Source: a bacterium (GTDB taxonomy: Bacteria > Actinomycetota > Acidimicrobiia > Acidimicrobiales > UBA8592). From it: a stretch of DNA of 30,437 nucleotides. Shown here one piece after another: positions 1 through 7,709 of the stretch. The DNA is taken from the NCBI GenBank assembly GCA_002713605.1, contig PATL01000034.1, forward strand, positions 1 through 30,437, written 5' to 3'. The first letter of the stretch is position 1. Every line of letters begins with the position of its first letter. The notes under the pieces are model-generated. The model was not told the origin of the DNA, did not search any database, and saw nothing but the letters and a program-made list of their open reading frames with translations. The position numbers were made by a program, and so were the translations under genes.

Positions 1-497
1 AACTTAGAAATGGATTTCGGTCCCATGCCCGTGCATAACTTAGGACCTATTAATTTCGCAACCCGTTTTATTCTTTCGTCAGAAAATGAACCTACACATA
101 CCCTGTTAGTTGAATTTGTTCTAATGATTAGTTCCGCAAGTGGTTTCACAGCAGCATCATGTTTAGGGTCAATATTGAAATTTGCATCAGGGAATTCTTC
201 TAACAATTCAATGAGTAATGGAATCGGTTCACTCCCATCAATTAAAGCATGTGATAAATCCGAGAAGGTAAAATCTCCCACCTTTCCCTTACTGTCAGTC
301 ACTCGATCTAGTTTGTCATCATGGAAAGCAACTAGTTTTCCGTCTTTGGTCGTATGTACATCAGTCTCCATGTATCGGAAACCCAAGTCATAAGCGCCCT
401 TGAACGCCTTCAAAGAATTTTCTGGAAAATCCAGTATTCCCCCTCTATGGGCAAAGGCAAGTGGAAAGTCAGATTGTAAGAAATGCTTGTCCGGCAC
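1..497 (-). CDS. Glycerophosphodiester phosphodiesterase (3' end outside window)
   Basis: Hydrolyses glycerophosphodiesters to glycerol-3-phosphate and an alcohol. About 165 residues from the N-terminus are visible. Near the start is AHRGG followed by FPENSLKAF, the family's HRG...PEN signature. METDVH and FHDDKLDRVTD follow, giving the Glu/Asp metal ligands and the second catalytic His of the GDPD TIM barrel. The start is GTG at 495-497 because an in-frame TAG lies four codons upstream and no other start codon is available. There is no Shine-Dalgarno sequence, but TAGCGT sits six bases upstream, so the mRNA may be leaderless. No signal peptide is seen, so the protein is probably cytoplasmic. 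It is divergent from pyk. Family assignment is firm; the exact substrate is unknown. Confidence 0.88.
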   Translation of the reverse strand, partial: MPDKHFLQSDFPLAFAHRGGILDFPENSLKAFKGAYDLGFRYMETDVHTTKDGKLVAFHDDKLDRVTDSKGKVGDFTFSDLSHALIDGSEPIPLLIELLEEFPDANFNIDPKHDAAVKPLAELIIRTNSTNRVCVGSFSDERIKRVAKLIGPKLCTGMGPKSISK

Positions 498-503
498 AAC
501 TCG

Positions 504-509
504 ACGCTA
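504..509 (-). promoter_or_regulatory. Candidate -10 element of a leaderless promoter (GDPD gene)
   Basis: Read on the minus strand, TAGCGT is followed by exactly six bases and then the GTG start. This is the spacing expected if transcription begins at the start codon. No convincing -35 was found. The divergent pyk gene has the identical hexamer at the same distance. Confidence 0.4.
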
Positions 510-572
510 TCACATTAAGGAGTAAATTTATTGAAATTTCTGGTAGTCAACACGGTTTGATCATCGAATCTA

Positions 573-578
573 TAGCGT
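573..578 (+). promoter_or_regulatory. Candidate -10 element of a leaderless promoter (pyk)
   Basis: TAGCGT is followed by six bases (ATAAGT) and the ATG of pyk at 585. There is no purine-rich ribosome binding site. The hexamer could also be read as TATAGC two bases upstream. No clear -35 box was found at 16-18 bases. Confidence 0.4.
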
Positions 579-584
579 ATAAGT

Positions 585-2027
585 ATGGAAAGACGCACAA
601 AAATAATCGCAACTATTGGCCCAGCTAGCGACTCTGAATCTGAGCTAAGGAAAATTATTGATGCAGGTATGGACGTTGCGAGATTAGGGCTTGCTCACGG
701 CACTTTAGATGAAGCTATCGATAGATTTAAGCGTGTACGTCAAGTTGCTGCGGATTTATCAAAACGTGTCGGAATCCTAGTTGACTTACCGGGGCCAAAG
801 ATTCGATCTGCAGCTTTCAGTGATGAGGGTGCTGAATTAGTTAAGAACTCTGAGATTTCGATCGTTCCCGGTAGTCGTGGATCTGATGAGAAAGTAATTG
901 AAGTAGAGTACGAGAATGTTTTGAATGATCTTTTGCCCGGTGACGTAATCCCGTTTGGCGATGGGCAAGTAGTGGTAAGAGTTGAGAACGTCTCTGCATC
1001 AGGTGCCACAGGAATCGTTACAAGTGGAGGACGTCTTCACGGTAGGCCTGGCATACGCATTCCATCCGAAAGATTAAGTTTGCCAACTCCTACAGATAGT
1101 GATCTAAGGAAGCTAGACGCTTTTGTTGAGCTAGGTGTTGATATGGTTGCCGTTTCGTACGTACGTTCTGCGCATGACGTCCGTCGAGTTGGTACAGAAC
1201 CTCACCCTCGTGGCCCCTTGGTAGTTGCAAAGATTGAAACCAGAGCAGCGGTGGAGAATCTCAAAGGAATAATAGAAGCCTCGGCAGGTATCATGGTTGC
1301 GAGGGGGGACCTGGGGACAGAGTTTGATCTTGCCGATCTTCCGCATTTGCAAAAGAAAATCATCGCTGAATGTATAGCTGGTGGTCTGCCAGTAATCACA
1401 GCAACACAAATGCTTGACTCAATGATACAGAATTCCTCACCTACAAGAGCCGAGGCTTCGGATGTTGCAAATGCTGTTTTTGATGGAACTTCCGCTGTGA
1501 TGCTCTCGGGCGAAACTGCTATTGGCGAGTACCCCGTTGAATCCGTTGAAACGATGTCTCGTATAGCGCAGCGTGCTGATCAGGCATTCGATTATGAGCG
1601 GTGGGCTGAGAGAGTTGCGCAACTACGGCAAGATCCTGAAGATGAATCGTCTTCTAATGGTTCGGAGGGAATAACAGATGCGATGACTTTGGCTACGTGG
1701 CGTGCTGCCAACGAACTTGACTTAGCGGCCCTCCTCTGCATTTCTGGCTCAGGTTTCACAGTTCGCTCTATGGCGCGTTTTAGACCTAATGTACCGATAT
1801 TGGGAATGACAATGGATGACAGAACAGCTCAGCAGTTAACCTTGAGTTGGGGGGTGACTCCCTACAGAATTACTAGCGAACTGGGTTATGAAATACGAAT
1901 CGAAAATGCAATCAGTGTTGCTATCGCTGAAGGTCATGTAAAGCCAAATGACTTAATTGGGGTGCTTGCAGGTATAACTGGGGATTCACCCGCAACAGAT
2001 GTTCTAAGAATTATGAGAGTCCCCTAA
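585..2027 (+). CDS. pyk: Pyruvate kinase
   Basis: Transfers phosphate from phosphoenolpyruvate to ADP, the last step of glycolysis; cytoplasmic. The 480 residues match the usual length. Visible motifs are KIIATIGPAS at the N-terminus, AKIETRAAVENL with the catalytic Lys, MVARGDLGTE, and the long block from ATQMLDSM to SGETAIGEYPVE that forms the active-site end of the barrel. The K+-site region differs from potassium-dependent enzymes: LNFSHG is LGLAHG (residues 34-39) and DTKGPEIR is DLPGPKIR (67-74). Lys72 replaces the Glu that correlates with K+ dependence (Glu117 of the rabbit enzyme), which predicts potassium independence. The ATG at 585 directly follows a -10-like element with no ribosome binding site, so translation is probably leaderless. 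The DUF3151 gene follows after five bases. Confidence 0.97.
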   Translation: MERRTKIIATIGPASDSESELRKIIDAGMDVARLGLAHGTLDEAIDRFKRVRQVAADLSKRVGILVDLPGPKIRSAAFSDEGAELVKNSEISIVPGSRGSDEKVIEVEYENVLNDLLPGDVIPFGDGQVVVRVENVSASGATGIVTSGGRLHGRPGIRIPSERLSLPTPTDSDLRKLDAFVELGVDMVAVSYVRSAHDVRRVGTEPHPRGPLVVAKIETRAAVENLKGIIEASAGIMVARGDLGTEFDLADLPHLQKKIIAECIAGGLPVITATQMLDSMIQNSSPTRAEASDVANAVFDGTSAVMLSGETAIGEYPVESVETMSRIAQRADQAFDYERWAERVAQLRQDPEDESSSNGSEGITDAMTLATWRAANELDLAALLCISGSGFTVRSMARFRPNVPILGMTMDDRTAQQLTLSWGVTPYRITSELGYEIRIENAISVAIAEGHVKPNDLIGVLAGITGDSPATDVLRIMRVP

Positions 2028-2032
2028 TCATT

Positions 2033-2476
2033 ATGAGCGAAATTACATTCAATAAAGGAAAAATACCTGAGACAAGATTGCCTGGTGAGGATCCGTTATT
2101 TGAACAAGAGATTAAGAAAACGAGAGATAATGAATCTGCTGACAGACGTTCTATGTTGTTAGCACTCGCTTCTAAGAATCCGGAGTCAATAGGCATCTGG
2201 TGTGTTTTAGGTATATCTTCATCTGAAATGATGGAATCGTATTCGTATTTCCGTGTAGCTTATCATCGCGGTCTTGACTCATTGCGAAAAAATGGATGGC
2301 GGGGTTCCGGCTTCGTGCGCTGGGAACATGCAGGTAATAGGTATTTCTTATTTGCCCTTAATCAATTGGCAGAGATATCGAAAGAGATTGGAGACTATGT
2401 AGAGGCAGAACGATGCAGCCTTTTCCTCCGTCAACTTGAACCTGGTTGGGAACAACTACAAATTGACTCACTGTAA
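2033..2476 (+). CDS. DUF3151 family protein
   Basis: A 147-residue protein of unknown function that I recognise as the actinobacterial DUF3151 family. The marks are an opening that ends in RLPGEDPLF, a helical repeat-like body, the family's conserved YHRGLDSLRKNGWRGSGFV segment at about residues 80-98, and C-terminal RCSLFLRQLEP. The helices resemble a tetratricopeptide-like fold, but I cannot confirm that. No signal peptide or membrane segment is seen. It starts five bases after pyk, and mobA begins on the base after its stop, so these genes are probably one transcript. No specific role can be inferred. Confidence 0.8.
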   Translation: MSEITFNKGKIPETRLPGEDPLFEQEIKKTRDNESADRRSMLLALASKNPESIGIWCVLGISSSEMMESYSYFRVAYHRGLDSLRKNGWRGSGFVRWEHAGNRYFLFALNQLAEISKEIGDYVEAERCSLFLRQLEPGWEQLQIDSL

Positions 2477-3031
2477 ATGAGTTTCTCTGGGATTGTTCTT
2501 AATGGCGGTTCGTCCTCTCGAATGGGTCGTAATAAAGCCGAAATCCTATACAAAGGAAGACGACTTATTGATATTGCTGTTGAATCGCTCATTTCAGCTG
2601 GAGCGAATGACGTCGTTATCGTAGGTGGCGGTACAAAAACCAGTTCACTGAAAAAAAATGCTAAATATTGTGAAGATTTATTCCCTAATGAAGGGCCTCT
2701 TGGTGGTGTAATAACTGGTTTGAAAAATGTTGAAAGCGATATAGCGGTTATTCTGGCATGTGACTATCTGGATATTGATAGCTCACTAGTTCTTGAGTGC
2801 GTTTCTAAACTCAATTCAAGAAGTATGGCTTTTCCGGTTTATGAGGGGAAAGAACAGTTTTTATTTTCCACAATACGAGTCGAAAGTTTAGACACCCTTG
2901 AAATGCAGTTCATGAAGGGCGTTCGATCGATGCTCGAAGCCACCGATTTTTTAGATTGCGAATCATATCATTCAGCGCACCCTGAGAAACTTCGAAGCGC
3001 TAATACGCCATCTCAATTAAATGAGGACTAG
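2477..3031 (+). CDS. mobA: MobA-like molybdenum cofactor guanylyltransferase (NTP transferase)
   Basis: Expected to transfer GMP from GTP to molybdopterin cofactor. At 184 residues it has the right size for MobA. The N-terminal LNGGSSSRMGRNKAEI is the glycine-rich nucleotide-binding signature (GGxSxRMGxxKA). FPNEGPLGGVITGL and ILACDYLDID, with a metal-binding Asp, follow as in this superfamily. The ATG immediately follows the upstream TAA, and no separate ribosome binding site is evident, which suggests translational coupling. The next gene encodes a rhodanese, a domain often found near cofactor and sulfur-transfer genes. Other small NTP transferases such as MocA or IspD-like proteins share this fold, so the exact nucleotide and cofactor are less certain than the fold. 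Confidence 0.8.
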   Translation: MSFSGIVLNGGSSSRMGRNKAEILYKGRRLIDIAVESLISAGANDVVIVGGGTKTSSLKKNAKYCEDLFPNEGPLGGVITGLKNVESDIAVILACDYLDIDSSLVLECVSKLNSRSMAFPVYEGKEQFLFSTIRVESLDTLEMQFMKGVRSMLEATDFLDCESYHSAHPEKLRSANTPSQLNED

Positions 3032-3062
3032 TCTGGAGAAGTCAGATTTAGGAAGGAGCATC

Positions 3063-3398
3063 TTGACAGAAATAGCTGAAATATCGGTAGATCAGCTCGC
3101 TAAATTAGACTTGCAAAGTATCTGCCTCGTTGATGTACGCGAGGAGTATGAATATGTAGAAATGCGAGTACCGGGGGCCGAATTGTTACCCTTGGCGGAA
3201 GTCCCAGAACAAGTTGAAAAATTCCCCAAGAATAAACCAGTTTATTTAATTTGTGCCTCTGGGAATCGCTCGAAAGTGGCTGGTGAGTACTTAGCAAAAT
3301 TCCATATTGATACTATTAACATAGCGGGAGGGACGAAAGGGTGGGTTTCGTCAGGACGCGCTTACAACTCTGGAGATGCAGACTTAGCCCTCTTTTGA
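3063..3398 (+). CDS. Single-domain rhodanese
   Basis: A 111-residue sulfurtransferase-type domain that carries a persulfide on its active-site Cys. CLVDVREEYEYVEMRVPGA is the conserved entry motif. The loop CASGNRS (Cys64 in this numbering) is the catalytic loop, and NIAGGTKGWVSSG closes the domain. I chose the TTG at 3063 because GGAAGGAG lies four bases upstream at 3051-3058. An ATG at 3021 in the same frame lies inside the end of mobA and has no ribosome binding site. rnd begins two bases after the stop. The sulfur acceptor is unknown; proximity to mobA may hint at molybdenum cofactor metabolism, but that is weak. Confidence 0.87.
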   Translation: MTEIAEISVDQLAKLDLQSICLVDVREEYEYVEMRVPGAELLPLAEVPEQVEKFPKNKPVYLICASGNRSKVAGEYLAKFHIDTINIAGGTKGWVSSGRAYNSGDADLALF

Positions 3399-3399
3399 T

Positions 3400-4566
3400 A
3401 TGAATTCTGACTTAATTGATGCCGAAGTTGTTAATGACCAAGCTGGATTGGTTTCTATTGTTAAAGACCTAAGCAAAAGTGATATTTACGCTATCGATAC
3501 TGAATTTCACAGGGAAAAGACGTACTTTGCAAAGCTTGCACTAGTTCAATTGCGATGGAGAAATCGTTTGGTCATCATTGACCCAATAAATTTAGACCTA
3601 ACTATTTTTTCAGAACTATTCGAATCAGACTTAATCGCAGTCTTCCATGCCGGTTCACAAGACCTTGAAGTTCTTCATCGAGCTACGGGGGTAGTTCCTA
3701 CCAATATTTTTGATACGCAAATCGCTGCTGGATTTCTTGGTATGCGAACACCCTCACTGGCTTCACTCCATGAGAATTTGTTGGGTGTGAAGCTAGCAAA
3801 AGGCGACAGGCTAACCGATTGGTTTCAACGTCCGTTGACAGAAAGCCAACTTCAATATGCTGCGTCCGATGTTAGGCATCTACTTGATTTGCACAAAATT
3901 CTCACTCAGAGACTGATAGAACTTGAGAGGTTTGAATGGGCCTCAGCGGAATTTGCATCTTTTTTGGATCGAAGACAAAAGTTGATTGACCCTAAAGACG
4001 CATGGCAGCGAATTAAAGAAGCTAAGCATCTCAATAAAGAAGCACGAGGAGTAGCCCAAGCCTTAGCCGAATGGCGAGAAATAACTGCCCAAAAGAATGA
4101 TATCCCGAATCGCTATATAATGTCTGACCTTGCTTTGGTGGGAATTGCGCAAAGAAAACCAACAAAATTATCTGAGTTAAAGAATATTCGTGGTTTTGAT
4201 TCCACACAGTATCAAAAGGAGAAAGGTCAGCACCTTCTTAGAATTGTCGAAAGAGGTTTGAAGACCGACACTATTCCCAGCCTTAAAAATCAAAAGAAAC
4301 CTTTGCCCCCAGAGATGCGTCCAGCTATTACTTTGCTTTCTGCTTGGCTCGCACAATTTGCAACTGACAAAGACATAGATCCTGCGTTGTTGGGAAGCCG
4401 TTCTGATATAGAAGAACTTTTGCGAGGTGAAAGCAATAGCAGGCTACAGAAGGGGTGGCGACATGAAGAAATAGGCGAGCAAGTTGATAATTTGTTGAAA
4501 GGCAAATGTTCGCTTGCGTTCGAAAATGGACGCTTAGTGATTGAGAATAGAGGAACTCTCCTGTAA
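3400..4566 (+). CDS. rnd: Ribonuclease D (3'-5' exoribonuclease)
   Basis: Trims the 3' ends of tRNA and other structured RNA; cytoplasmic. The 388 residues match the family. The N-terminal DEDD exonuclease domain shows AIDTEFHREKT (Asp33, Glu35), FHAGSQDLEVLHR with the second Asp, IFDTQIAAGFLG, and QYAASDVRHLLDL with the Tyr/Asp pair. An HRDC-type helical domain follows at about 215-290, with a second C-terminal helical stretch to about 370. The ATG is two bases after the rhodanese stop, so the gene is probably the last long one of the operon that begins at pyk. Confidence 0.93.
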   Translation: MNSDLIDAEVVNDQAGLVSIVKDLSKSDIYAIDTEFHREKTYFAKLALVQLRWRNRLVIIDPINLDLTIFSELFESDLIAVFHAGSQDLEVLHRATGVVPTNIFDTQIAAGFLGMRTPSLASLHENLLGVKLAKGDRLTDWFQRPLTESQLQYAASDVRHLLDLHKILTQRLIELERFEWASAEFASFLDRRQKLIDPKDAWQRIKEAKHLNKEARGVAQALAEWREITAQKNDIPNRYIMSDLALVGIAQRKPTKLSELKNIRGFDSTQYQKEKGQHLLRIVERGLKTDTIPSLKNQKKPLPPEMRPAITLLSAWLAQFATDKDIDPALLGSRSDIEELLRGESNSRLQKGWRHEEIGEQVDNLLKGKCSLAFENGRLVIENRGTLL

Positions 4567-4640
4567 AGCGCACAAACTGCGTGATCACGACTAGAATAGG
4601 GTTGATCATCCCCTTAGATACTTGGCTGTGTGGAGGAATC

Positions 4641-4808
4641 ATGAAAAAGGGAAGACATCGAAGGTACGAAGAGGCTAGAGCCTTAAAGCAACAAAACGAT
4701 CAACTCGATAATCTGTTTGAAGAAGATGAAGGTCCTTGTCTGGAATGCGATGCATTGCCTGGTCAGGATTGCAAAGAATGGTGTCTCGCTAGGTCAGAGT
4801 CAATTTAG
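4641..4808 (+). CDS. Small Cys-rich protein of unknown function
   Basis: A 55-residue protein I do not recognise. The first half is very basic (MKKGRHRRYEEARALKQQ), then comes an acidic patch, and the C-terminus has four cysteines spaced C-x2-C-x7-C-x3-C, suitable for one zinc ion. I chose the ATG at 4641 because GGAGG lies four bases upstream at 4632-4636. An ATG at 4581 in the same frame has no such site and would add a non-conserved looking leader. It is convergent with fbiC. A nucleic-acid-binding or ribosome-associated role is only a guess from the charge and cysteines. Confidence 0.65.
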   Translation: MKKGRHRRYEEARALKQQNDQLDNLFEEDEGPCLECDALPGQDCKEWCLARSESI

Positions 4809-4846
4809 GACTAGTTTGACATAATCCATCTAAGTCAAAATCTGCT

Positions 4847-7219
4847 TCATTCTGCAGCTACTGGAATATGCTTTCTTTGTGAATTGTGATCACTGTGTGG
4901 CTTGTAGAGAGTGTTGCGTTGAATGAGTTTTCGACCTAATGGCTTGCATAATTCTTCAAATTGGTTTCTTCCCAGCATTTGTCCATGCTTTGCTCCAGCG
5001 GCGCGAGAGATATTCTCTCCGTTTAATGTTCCACCAACATCATTTACTCCAGCTTGAAGCATCTGCTTCATTCCATCTAGGCCTATCTTTACCCAAGATG
5101 CCTGAATGTTATCTATATAACCATGGTAGACAATCCTTGCTATAGCATGAACCAGAAGATTTTCTCGAAAAGTTGGGCCGCGACGAGCTCCTTTTCGAAG
5201 ATAAATTGGTGAAGCCATATGAACAAAGGGTAGTCCCACGAATTCAGTGAAACCTCCAGTATCACGCTGCAGCTCTCTTGTTCGGATGAAGTGACGAGCC
5301 CAATGCGTGGGCTCCTCAACACTACCAAACATCATTGTAACATTTGATCGTAAACCGATGTCGTGGGCGGTTTTGTGAGCATACAGCCATTCTTCAGTTG
5401 AGATCTTATCTGGGCACAATACGCTCCTGATTTCGTCATCTAGGATTTCAGCTGCCGTACCAGGTAGAGACCGAAGCCCAGCATCGTATGCTCTCTTTAA
5501 GTAGCTGCTTAAAGGTTCGCCTAAACGTTTGGCGCCCTCCGTAACTTCAAGCGCGGTGAAGCCGTGAATATGCAAATCGGGGAGTTCATCATGGATTGCT
5601 TGGCACATGTCAATGTAGTAATCGCCATCAAAATCTGGGTGAATCCCGCCTTGCAGGCAGACTTCGGTAGCCCCATTTGCATGAGCTTCAGCAGCGCGAG
5701 CTATAACCTCTTCTAAAGAATGCAAATATGGTTTACCTCTCAAATTTAAAGAAAGAGGCCCTTTTGAGAAACCACAAAATTTGCATTTGAAAGTGCAAAC
5801 GTTTGTGTAGTTTATGTTGCAATTAGATACGAAAGTGACTGCATTTCCGTTTATAGCTTTACGAAGAGAGTCTGCATAGTTAACAATTGTGCGTACCTGT
5901 CCACCTCTAGCTTTAAATAATTTTACGATCTGTTCTTCTGTAATATCTAGACCTGAGGAGACTTCATTGAGTATCTCATCGATCTCTTTTGATTTTTTCG
6001 GTTTGTTCAAAAGAAGGTTAGCTGGAGATGTTGAGGAGCCAGAGTACCACTGTGTTGAATCTTCTCCGACTTGCGCTACTTCAGCGCCATCATTTACGTT
6101 TGTAACAAATTCGATCTTCTCAGGAAATATTGCTCCAGGATCATCTCGGCTGAGAAATTCGCTATCGGAACGATCCATGATGGGAAAATGCAATTTCTTA
6201 TCGATCCATTTTTCAGAATCTCTGACGAATTCGGGGTAGACAGTCAACCTTGGGGCAAGAAAGTAACCATTATCTTCAGAGATAGATCTTAAACGATCTA
6301 ATGATGGCCATGGTCTCTCTGGGTTTACGAAATCTGCGGTGACCGGAGATACACCTCCCCAATCATCAATCCCTGCTTTGAGCAGAATTGAGAAGTCGTC
6401 AGATAGATTTGGTGGTGCTTGAAGGTGAATATCATTAGGTAACAATATTCTTGCTAGAGCAATTGTTTCAAGATAATCATTGTGTGGAGCCGGCTTCTTC
6501 TTGTGCATCGTCGTTCCAGGTTTAGGAAGGAAGTTCTGAACAATCACTTCTTGTATGTGTCCGAACTCATTATGTATGTCAGCAATAGCTTTAATGGTCT
6601 GAATCCTATCTTCTCTGGATTCACCGATACCTACTAATAACCCAGTTGTGAAAGGAATGGACAAATCGCCGGCATCTGTGAGTGTTTGAAGCCTTCTACG
6701 AGGGTCTTTATCGGGAGCCCCCCGATGGCAGTCAAGATCTGCATTCAGTGATTCAATCATCATGCCTTGCGATGGTGATACTTCACGAAGCATTGATAAT
6801 TCTTCTTTCGAAATCGCACCGGCGTTAGCATGTGGTAACAGCCCTGTCTCATCAAGTACTATCTGAGCCATTGCGTAAAGATAATGTATTGTGCTTTCAT
6901 ATCCACGCTCATCTAGCCATTCCCGAGCGGCAGGGTAGCGAAGCTCAGGCTTCTCCCCAAGAGTGAAAAGTGCTTCATGGCAACCAGCTGCCGCACCTTG
7001 GAACGCAATTTCTAGAACTTCTTCTGGTGAAAGGTAGGGTGCTTGAACTCTTGCTGGAGGTTGAGCAAAGGTGCAATATCCACATTTATCTCTACAGAGG
7101 TGGGTAAGTGGTATAAAAACCTTAGGTGAGTAGGTGACTCTTGATGCAAAATTAGTATTACGGATACTTTGCGCTTCAGACATTAAACTTTCAAGTGAAA
7201 CAGTGGATAATGCGTTCAT
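4847..7219 (-). CDS. fbiC: FO synthase FbiC (fused CofG/CofH), coenzyme F420 biosynthesis
   Basis: Makes 7,8-didemethyl-8-hydroxy-5-deazariboflavin (FO), the F420 chromophore, from a ribityl-aminouracil and tyrosine. It is a 790-residue fusion of two radical-SAM enzymes. The N-terminal CofG half has LCRDKCGYCTF (Cys42, Cys46, Cys49), and the C-terminal CofH half has VCTFKCKFCGFSKG (Cys475, Cys479, Cys482). Each is a CxxxCxxC motif binding a 4Fe-4S cluster. Further marks are LFTLGEKPE and LLVGIGESREDR in CofG, and LQGGIHPDFDGDYY and SLPGTAAEILDDE in CofH. The fused form is typical of Actinobacteria. The start codon overlaps the stop of the upstream HxlR gene by four bases, so the two are co-transcribed and translationally coupled. 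Confidence 0.96.
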   Translation of the reverse strand: MNALSTVSLESLMSEAQSIRNTNFASRVTYSPKVFIPLTHLCRDKCGYCTFAQPPARVQAPYLSPEEVLEIAFQGAAAGCHEALFTLGEKPELRYPAAREWLDERGYESTIHYLYAMAQIVLDETGLLPHANAGAISKEELSMLREVSPSQGMMIESLNADLDCHRGAPDKDPRRRLQTLTDAGDLSIPFTTGLLVGIGESREDRIQTIKAIADIHNEFGHIQEVIVQNFLPKPGTTMHKKKPAPHNDYLETIALARILLPNDIHLQAPPNLSDDFSILLKAGIDDWGGVSPVTADFVNPERPWPSLDRLRSISEDNGYFLAPRLTVYPEFVRDSEKWIDKKLHFPIMDRSDSEFLSRDDPGAIFPEKIEFVTNVNDGAEVAQVGEDSTQWYSGSSTSPANLLLNKPKKSKEIDEILNEVSSGLDITEEQIVKLFKARGGQVRTIVNYADSLRKAINGNAVTFVSNCNINYTNVCTFKCKFCGFSKGPLSLNLRGKPYLHSLEEVIARAAEAHANGATEVCLQGGIHPDFDGDYYIDMCQAIHDELPDLHIHGFTALEVTEGAKRLGEPLSSYLKRAYDAGLRSLPGTAAEILDDEIRSVLCPDKISTEEWLYAHKTAHDIGLRSNVTMMFGSVEEPTHWARHFIRTRELQRDTGGFTEFVGLPFVHMASPIYLRKGARRGPTFRENLLVHAIARIVYHGYIDNIQASWVKIGLDGMKQMLQAGVNDVGGTLNGENISRAAGAKHGQMLGRNQFEELCKPLGRKLIQRNTLYKPHSDHNSQRKHIPVAAE

Positions 7220-7671
7220 CTGATCGCCTTGATGGTGGAGTTGTCTGAAGATCGACTGCCTATTTCACTTGGGTTTACCTGAACGTCGCAGCGTGGGCAT
7301 AAAGTAATTTGCGTTAACGCCGTACCGCACTTCGCGTGGGTCAGAATCGTAGGCGGATTACCGTCTGCGTACCATTTATCTCCCCAATGCATTAATGCAA
7401 TAAGTGATGGTGAAAGATCCTTTCCCTTTTCAGTAAGATAGTAGTCATTGCGTACAGGGTTGCTTTGATAGGGGCGTTGGATAATAACTCCAGCAGCATC
7501 AAGTTTGCTTAATCGGTCGCTTAGAATATTCTTTGCGATGCCAAGGTCCTGTCGAAGTTGTTCAAATCTACGTACTCCGCGAAAAAGGTCTCGCAGTATC
7601 AATATAGTCCATCTGTCACCAATGACGGACAAAGTTGAATCAATAGAACATGGGTGGGTTTTATCGAGCAC
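7216..7671 (-). CDS. HxlR-family transcriptional regulator
   Basis: A 151-residue DNA-binding protein. The N-terminal 100 residues show the HxlR winged-helix pattern: a Cys near the start (HPCSID), LSVIGDRWTILILRDLFRG, RFEQLRQDLGIAKNILSDRL for the recognition region, and YYLTEKGKDLSP. The C-terminal tail has three Cys (KCGT, then CPRC), so it could bind zinc, an addition to the basic HxlR domain. The start is GTG, with no ribosome binding site but a well-placed promoter directly upstream. It overlaps fbiC by four bases, so it may control FO/F420 synthesis or simply itself. The signal sensed is unknown; many HxlR proteins respond to electrophiles or thiol oxidation. Confidence 0.88.
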   Translation of the reverse strand: MLDKTHPCSIDSTLSVIGDRWTILILRDLFRGVRRFEQLRQDLGIAKNILSDRLSKLDAAGVIIQRPYQSNPVRNDYYLTEKGKDLSPSLIALMHWGDKWYADGNPPTILTHAKCGTALTQITLCPRCDVQVNPSEIGSRSSDNSTIKAIR

Positions 7672-7677
7672 AAAGTG

Positions 7678-7705
7678 ATGCTAGCAGGTAGGTTTCAAAT
7701 TGCAA
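7678..7705 (-). promoter_or_regulatory. Candidate leaderless promoter for hxlR-fbiC
   Basis: On the minus strand TTGCAA (7705-7700), 16 bases, then TAGCAT (7683-7678), then six bases to the GTG of the HxlR gene. Both boxes fit a housekeeping sigma factor, and the spacing puts the transcription start at the start codon. It lies in the 38-base gap downstream of tal, so hxlR-fbiC can be expressed separately from tkt-tal. Confidence 0.5.
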
Positions 7706-7709
7706 CTCA

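Noticed and set aside
2033..3398. DUF3151-mobA-rhodanese as a new cofactor pathway
   Set aside because: The genes are adjacent and probably co-transcribed, but no other molybdenum cofactor gene is in the window, so the link is only proximity.
4815..4839. Inverted repeat TTTGAC/GTCAAA between two convergent genes, as a possible bidirectional terminator
   Set aside because: Only six pairs, A+T-rich, a 13-base loop and no U-run; too weak to call.
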